Shown one piece after another: positions 58,528 through 64,000 of a DNA stretch of 64,000 nucleotides. The DNA comes from Epiperipatus broadwayi (taxonomy: Eukaryota; Onychophora; Udeonychophora; Euonychophora; Peripatidae): assembly GCA_028023455.1 (NCBI GenBank), contig JAQFVV010012396.1:11079296-11143295 (forward strand), given 5' to 3'. The position numbers and the translations under genes are program-made. Within the stretch, counting starts at the first letter, position 1, and each line of letters starts with the position of its first letter. A model generated the notes under the pieces. That model had not been told where the DNA came from. It did not search any database and worked only from the letters and a program-made list of their open reading frames with translations.

Positions 58528-61474
58528 AAATAGACAAATCAATCAATTTCCAGTGACAAAACTTAAAATAATACTTTTATCAGTTAATTCAATAATTATC
58601 TCTTTTTTGTTCCATTCACAGCTTTACTATATTATAGGAATATATTCATGTCAAAAGGCAAAGGATGTGCATAACAAAATACTACATAAGCCCGATACAG
58701 TTATCATGTGCGGTGACTTTAACTGCAGCTACAATGGTTTGCCACTCTCCTTGAAAGCCAAACTTTCACAAGTTGCCCTGCTGCCATTAGCACACCTATA
58801 TCCAACAAATGCTGTTACATTCATGGGTGCACAAGGATACTCTCTCATAGATCTATTTTTTAGTTCTTCTATAAACCTAAAAGCCTCAATTCATCTAACT
58901 GCAGTCTCATTTTCTGACCACAGTTCAGATCATCTATCGCACTATAACTCTAATAACCTTATAAAACAATGTATTGAAGACATAAACTCAACCCTTAAAG
59001 CTATAACAAGGTTTGATGAGGCAAAAGATCTTATCTATAAGCTCCAATGTGAAAACAAATATTTAACTCAGTTATATAACCAGAACAACATGGTTTTTAG
59101 GCTGAGAAAAATTTTACCAAATCTATCAGCACTAACAAAAACCACAATAAATTATGCAAAATTTCCAATCCCATATGCTTGTGGCATTTCCATTCTATCA
59201 AAAGATAATTCTCTCCTCTCTTTGTACTTATGTTGATGAGGCACTTCTGCACCACTTGAATATTTCCCTTAAAAAATCTCATAGCTCTTCACGGTTATTT
59301 ACAAATGAGACAAACTGTACACAAAATTACTACATATCTAAACAACAAGTTTTTGATGAAATAGTGTATTTAAAACAACATATCTTGCTAGAAAATGACC
59401 TCATTCCAGCTAACATATATAAGCAAATGGAATACATTATATCTCCATTCCTACAGAAATACTACAATCAACTTTGTTTGAAGGAATATCACATCCCTAA
59501 CTTATCAACAAATATAGTATTCTGTATAAGAAAAAACTCTAAAAATTCACATCCAACAGTAAATGATTTGCATCTCATTACTTTAGAAGACATTGATCGG
59601 AAAATGTTTGCTAGAATTATACTTAAACAGTTAAATATCTATGCTTTACCTAAAATTTCCCCTTCACACTTTGCAGTCAAATGGCAAAAAGCATCTCAAG
59701 CAATATTATTAGCACAAGAAGCAATACTTTATATTAAACAAAACAAACTAACAAACTATGTGGCATGCCAGGTAGACTTTAAGTTTGCCTTTGACATTGT
59801 AAATTGGAACTTCTTATTCTCTGTACTTAATCAAATGCTTGCAAATCATACACACTTTGTTACAGCTATTAAAAACTATCTTAACAATAGAATGATTAGA
59901 CTAAAAAATTACATGAGACTCTCTCAACCCTTTAAGCCAAGTAGAGGTATCCCACAAGGCTCCCCACTTGCATCATTACTTTTTGCAATATACATAGACC
60001 CCTTGATAAAGGACATAGAGCAATGCATAGATGGTATTTTTCTTCCACACCTAGGCACAACTGTTAAGATCATTTCATATGTTGATGACGTTTTGATAAT
60101 ATTCAGGAACCTGCAAAATATACTTATGCTACTTCATAAACTTAAGAAATTTGAAACTATAACAGGATCCACAATACAAATAAACAAATCATCCTTATGG
60201 CAAATTGCTACCAGTCGCAGTCTTTCCTCACACTTTACAGGTTCATTTTCTTCATTTCTTGGCATACCTATTAATCTCTCAAAAACACAACTAAGTCATC
60301 ACTTAAATCTTCTTGTCATAGACAAATTTAATAAAAAAATAAAGTGCTTCAACTCAAGATTACTGTACCCTATAATGAAAGTTTGTATCATCAATGCCAT
60401 TCTAGGAGGTATTCTTGCCTATTACAGCCCTTGGATGCATCTTCAAAAAAAACTATTAAATATTTCATGAGTATAGCAAAAAAATATATATGGTGATCAA
60501 CATCACATCTTCTATCAATAGAAAATACCTGTTTTCCAATTTGCAAGGGTGGGCTTAACCTAATAGCTCCTCAATCATTCACCTCCTACCTTAGAGCTAA
60601 GATGTAGATCGTTACCACTACTAATCCCTTTTTAAGGACAACTCCTCCACCTCTACTTATCCTTGCTATTACTCCATATGCAAATTGCCACTTTTTCACT
60701 GATCATGCCATTGAGCATGCTGATTTACTGGACAATTATAACATTAATACTCTAATTGGTTTGTCATACAAAGATCTAAAAAAAATTAACTATCCCGATA
60801 GACAACTTTGGTCAACACTATCTACTGCAAGAACACTGACTAAATTTCAAAATTTGTATGTGCCTCACTCATGGTTAAAATTCCTGTATAATCTGCTACT
60901 TGATATAATACCAACAAAGTTATTTCTCATAAATCGATTTAAACTAAACATTGATCCTACTTGTATACTATGCAATTTGTTCCCGGAAAATTCATCACAT
61001 ATCTTTGAGACATGTCCATTCTTTTCAACCTTACGCTGCTTTGTATTCCACAAAGACACAATTAATTTAAAAAATATCCTAATAAATAATATAAAGAAAT
61101 TAAAACCATTCAATGCCCTTGTAACCGTTCACACTCTAAGAACAATATGGCTTGCCCGTTGTGCTGTAATATTTGATAACAAAAAATACAATGTACTTAA
61201 AAAAAATAACAAAGAATGGTATAACATTTATCTTTATGCTCAGAAATATATACCTAGTAATGTCACAAGAAAAATATGGCAAAGCAATGTATTCCTTAGT
61301 TGCTCATTAATGCCATGATAGTAATAATCTTGTTTTAAATCATTATATTCTAAAAACATCCTAAGAAATTAAAAATTAAAAAAAAAAATGTAAAAAGCTC
61401 TTAATGTAAATATACTAATTCTTGTAAATATTTTGTTACTAATAAAGTTAAAAAAAAAAAAAAAATAGACAAAT
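58528..61474 (+). mobile_element. 5'-truncated L1/Tx1-like element with 12-bp TSD
   Basis: TSD aaatagacaaat is at 58528-58539 and 61463-61474; some of its A residues could belong to the tail. The insert at 58540-61462 begins within the endonuclease of ORF2 and ends with ...aataaagtt plus an A tail of about 14. It is the same family as the minus-strand element at 15462-20780 but clearly diverged, so it is a different lineage or an older copy. Confidence 0.85.
58553..61318 (+). pseudogene. Broken ORF2 of the truncated L1/Tx1-like element
   Basis: Three main pieces are seen. 58553-59236 starts at about residue 85 of the intact ORF2 (IQIILLQVN-like) and includes GDFNCSY and SLIDLFF. It lacks about 70 residues after FSDH, an internal deletion near 58945. 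59154-60470 carries the RT with VDFKFAFD, GIPQGSPLASLLF, YVDD and FLGIPI. 60761-61318 carries the C-terminal zinc-binding CILC...HIFETC and FNALVTVHTLRTIWLARC. Between pieces two and three (60470-60760) there are in-frame stops. Here motif C is YVDD, not FIDD as in the intact copy. The pieces overlap or are separated by frameshifts, so no active protein is expected. Confidence 0.85.
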
Positions 61475-63050
61475 AAGTATATTGATCCACAAATAGTTCT
61501 ATGACAATTTAGATTTATGGATTTATGAATTTGTAAGGTGTCAATGATTGAGATAAATAACTTACTTGGCAAAGAAGATACAATTCAATGAGAAATGATT
61601 TGCTTGATGATTAAGTATAGAAAAGTATGTACAATGAATGATCTAAATTGTAAAATAAATTGTGTAATAAATTAGTTTTATAATGATATGTGCAATAGGC
61701 AAATCAAAGTAATTAGCTTAATAATAATAATATCAATTTATTGAAATAAGAATTAACTCATTGAGGTTGCAAAAATAAAGATTATAACATATTTTTTTAT
61801 CATTTACCCCTGCTAGATTGCAATTAATAGAAACAATCTATGATTAAAATTATTAATGTTACCATCATAAAAGGGTTAATGACAAACTTTTTCGCACAAT
61901 GTAAAAAAATAAAATAACAAAAAACTTTTAATATTGTTACTTTTTCTTTTTAAGAAAGTTATATTGTTTAAATTACATCAAATAGTAAGTAAGATTATAT
62001 TAATTAAAATTATTTTTTTAAAAGGCTTTAATAAATGTTTTATCACGAAAGATATCATTATGCTTTTAACCATTTTTTAAAAAAGTGAAACTTATCTGGA
62101 AGAGATAATTTAAAGGAAAATCTTTATTAGCATCTGTTATTACATTTTTGCACATATGACTTCAGCTGAGCTTCCATTATTAAGCAGTGTTCCCTTTGGC
62201 ACTTTTTGCTAGCAAAATCCAAATATAGGGATTCATAGCAATTTGAATCATTGGATATCGAATTATTCTCCCTGTTGATATTAAAATCCATGGTAAATTC
62301 AATGATCTTAGCTCCAATGCAGTCATCTTAGTGTTTGTTGTCATCCATTTCATTTTAATCATAAAGATACAAAATGAAGGGGAAGCTTTTGTTCACCCTT
62401 TCCAAGTGTTTTTCTACTCACAGTGCATCTTTTTTTACTATAAGTCCAGAATCTATTTATAAAAGTAAGGTAAAATAAGCACAATTTTTTAAACAAAAGA
62501 AAGTATGTTTTTCTTGCCAAAATCATTTCTGTAACTATGGTAACACAAAACACAGGCTTTTCCTTTTTTAAAAATACTGGCTTGTGATCATGTGACTCTT
62601 ATTTTTCTAATCCTAATAAAGCATTGTTATCATTCAATTATAACTCAAACAAAATATTTCATTTTTAAATTTAATAAATAAATGGTTCACTTATTCTATA
62701 TTCATTCAAACAATAAAATATATTTTATTAAACAGGTGATCTTTAATTGTTTTCTTTATTTAGTTATTAAACTACAAGGAATCTATAGATGTCAACATGT
62801 GTACATTATATATTCCCACCCATAATTTAAATAAAGAAAACAATTCTAAACAATTAACATAAGATTATCATTACCAACTAAATATTCTATAAATAACTCA
62901 TGGTTAATTAAACTGAACCACCATAACTATGAAGTTAATGATTATATGCAATAATGTGTCTTGTATGTTGTTGTTTTTTTAAATAGACTACAATTAACAA
63001 GATTAAATATCCTACACCAATAATACTCGTTTGTACTTGACATTTTATCC
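61475..63050. other. AT-rich spacer, no secure gene
   Basis: On the minus strand at 62150-62362 two frames are open at once, one cysteine-rich near its end; neither gives a recognisable protein. A sequence at about 62583-62605 (tgatcatgtgactcttattttt) faintly resembles the end of the hairpin family at 23060-23095. Confidence 0.4.
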
Positions 63051-64000
63051 TAACTGATTATTTGAAAAATAAGTCTATAGTATTATGTAGGTTGCATAAA
63101 TTTTGACCAATAAAATCAACATTTTTATTTCTGATAAATATTGATTCTTTGCACCAAATAAAATTATAAATATATTCACAACAAATTGGATATCTACTAT
63201 TATATCCATAATGATTAGCCAATTTGATTATAGCCTTGCAATAAACTATATTTTCTAAATCACTAATCTCACAAATCCAATACATATTACTGGCCCAACA
63301 TTGTCATCTAGACGAATTCTTGTCCCCAATCAAGGTACCTACATTCACAACTGCATACCTCATGGTGATAAAACCATTTAGATTTTAAAGTTTTTACCCT
63401 GTAATGACAAAATCTTTCATTTATTACCACTATTTAAGCTTGTGAAAAAATTTCCTTTGAATAAACCTGGTCATTTACATCGGACTGCTTCACATTTAAG
63501 CTAATATCATAATATAAATGGTCTTGACTTTGTATCTCTTATTCCTGTCTATTCTGTCCCTTCTCAAACTCTTTATCATTATTTTGTTGATACTCATTTA
63601 ACTTAATTTCTAGGACTCTACCTTTATCCTGGCATTCCAAACTAAACTTTTCTGTCTTAATTTCTATCTCTTGAGTCCAATTTTTCGCCTTTTCTATACT
63701 ATTCTTTAACTGATTGATCTGTATTTGCATTTGACTTCAAGTCCTATCCATTTTAATCTCTAGTTCATTAAATTTAATTTTCAAATCATTTAGTTATTCA
63801 TGACCCATTCTTATTTTATGAACTAACTCTGTATGCACATGCTTAATCTTTTGTTACAACCTACTCTCTAACTTATATTGACTCTCTTTAATTTTCTTTA
63901 TCAGCATTTCCTGACCATGCTTCATTTCTAATTTAAGCTCTTCCTGGCTTTGTTTCAATTCTTGTTTCAGTATTTCTTGACTTTCATAAAATCTCTCAAT
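63050..64000 (-). pseudogene. Decayed coiled-coil gag-like sequence at the window edge
   Basis: From the right edge leftward on the minus strand, the translation is strongly helical with repeated QE/KQ phrases (SQEILKQELKQSQEELKLEM, and later QIQINQLKNSIEKAKNW), interrupted by stops at about 63860, 63800 and 63735. The style, not the sequence, resembles the coiled-coil gag-like gene at 35756-37704. Further left (63058-63285) an open frame of 75 aa continues without recognisable domain. It may be the interior of another LTR element whose ends lie outside the window. Confidence 0.35.

Noticed and set aside
62180-62362. Minus-strand ORF pair, one frame ending in a cysteine-rich stretch
   Set aside because: Two frames are open at once, there is no clear splice site or family resemblance, and the length is within chance for this sequence.
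1-64000. CRISPR array, prophage or bacterial operon
   Set aside because: No regularly spaced identical repeats with unique spacers and no dense co-directional genes; the retroelement content and splice-donor-like site point to a eukaryote.

Overview
The window is AT-rich eukaryotic (very probably invertebrate animal) DNA made almost entirely of transposable elements. The main evidence is APE-type non-LTR retrotransposons (an L1/Tx1-like family and an RTE family), tRNA-derived SINEs with target-site duplications (TSDs), LTR retrotransposons, hAT-type MITEs and foldback elements. There is no operon structure, no Shine-Dalgarno pattern, and no rRNA or convincing functional tRNA gene. I cannot fix the species. 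The only candidate host features are one possible first coding exon (23883-23963, ending at a consensus splice donor) and one promoter-like patch (about 54480-54780).

Layout. 1-2640: AT-rich, nothing secure. 2640-15440: an old repeat array broken up by nested insertions: a foldback element (about 3533-4975) and a young complete LTR retrotransposon (5186-13140, minus orientation, 2.7-kb LTRs, TSD ATAT). The latter encodes only a 274-aa coiled-coil protein and no polymerase. 15462-20780: a complete L1/Tx1-like element on the minus strand (two-ORF layout, 18-bp TSD, ORF1 interrupted by one frameshift in an A run). 21301-21606: hAT-type MITE. 21917-21961: a 45-bp deleted SINE with its own TSD. 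22846-23099 and 25541-26062: two members of an odd hairpin family. 25100-25510: RTE fossil. 26967-27134: palindromic MITE. 28240-30772: solo LTR, a diverged relative of the 5.2-kb-position LTR family, again with flanking ATAT. 33240-33638: hAT-type MITE with CAGGGGTC ends. 34543-38514: old LTR element with decayed gag-like coiled-coil sequence.

40230-40337 and 43207-43312: two tRNA-Val-like SINEs. 40440-42035: decayed 5' half of an RTE element. 43440-44280: very old RT fossil. 44512-47789: full-length RTE element with 12-bp TSD and a single 1-nt frameshift. 49835-50515: three copies of a second SINE-like family. 52615-53120 and 57340-57610: RTE 3' fossils. 54962-55230: fragment resembling the C-terminal end of a Penelope-like GIY-YIG endonuclease. 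58540-61462: 5'-truncated, broken copy of the L1/Tx1-like family with 12-bp TSD. 63050-64000: decayed coiled-coil, gag-like sequence running off the right edge.

Functionally, the L1-like and RTE elements each carry the nickase and reverse transcriptase needed for target-primed insertion. The A-tailed SINEs fit mobilisation by the A-tailed L1-like family better than by the RTE family, which ends in GAT repeats. The gag-only LTR family must obtain its polymerase and integrase from elsewhere.
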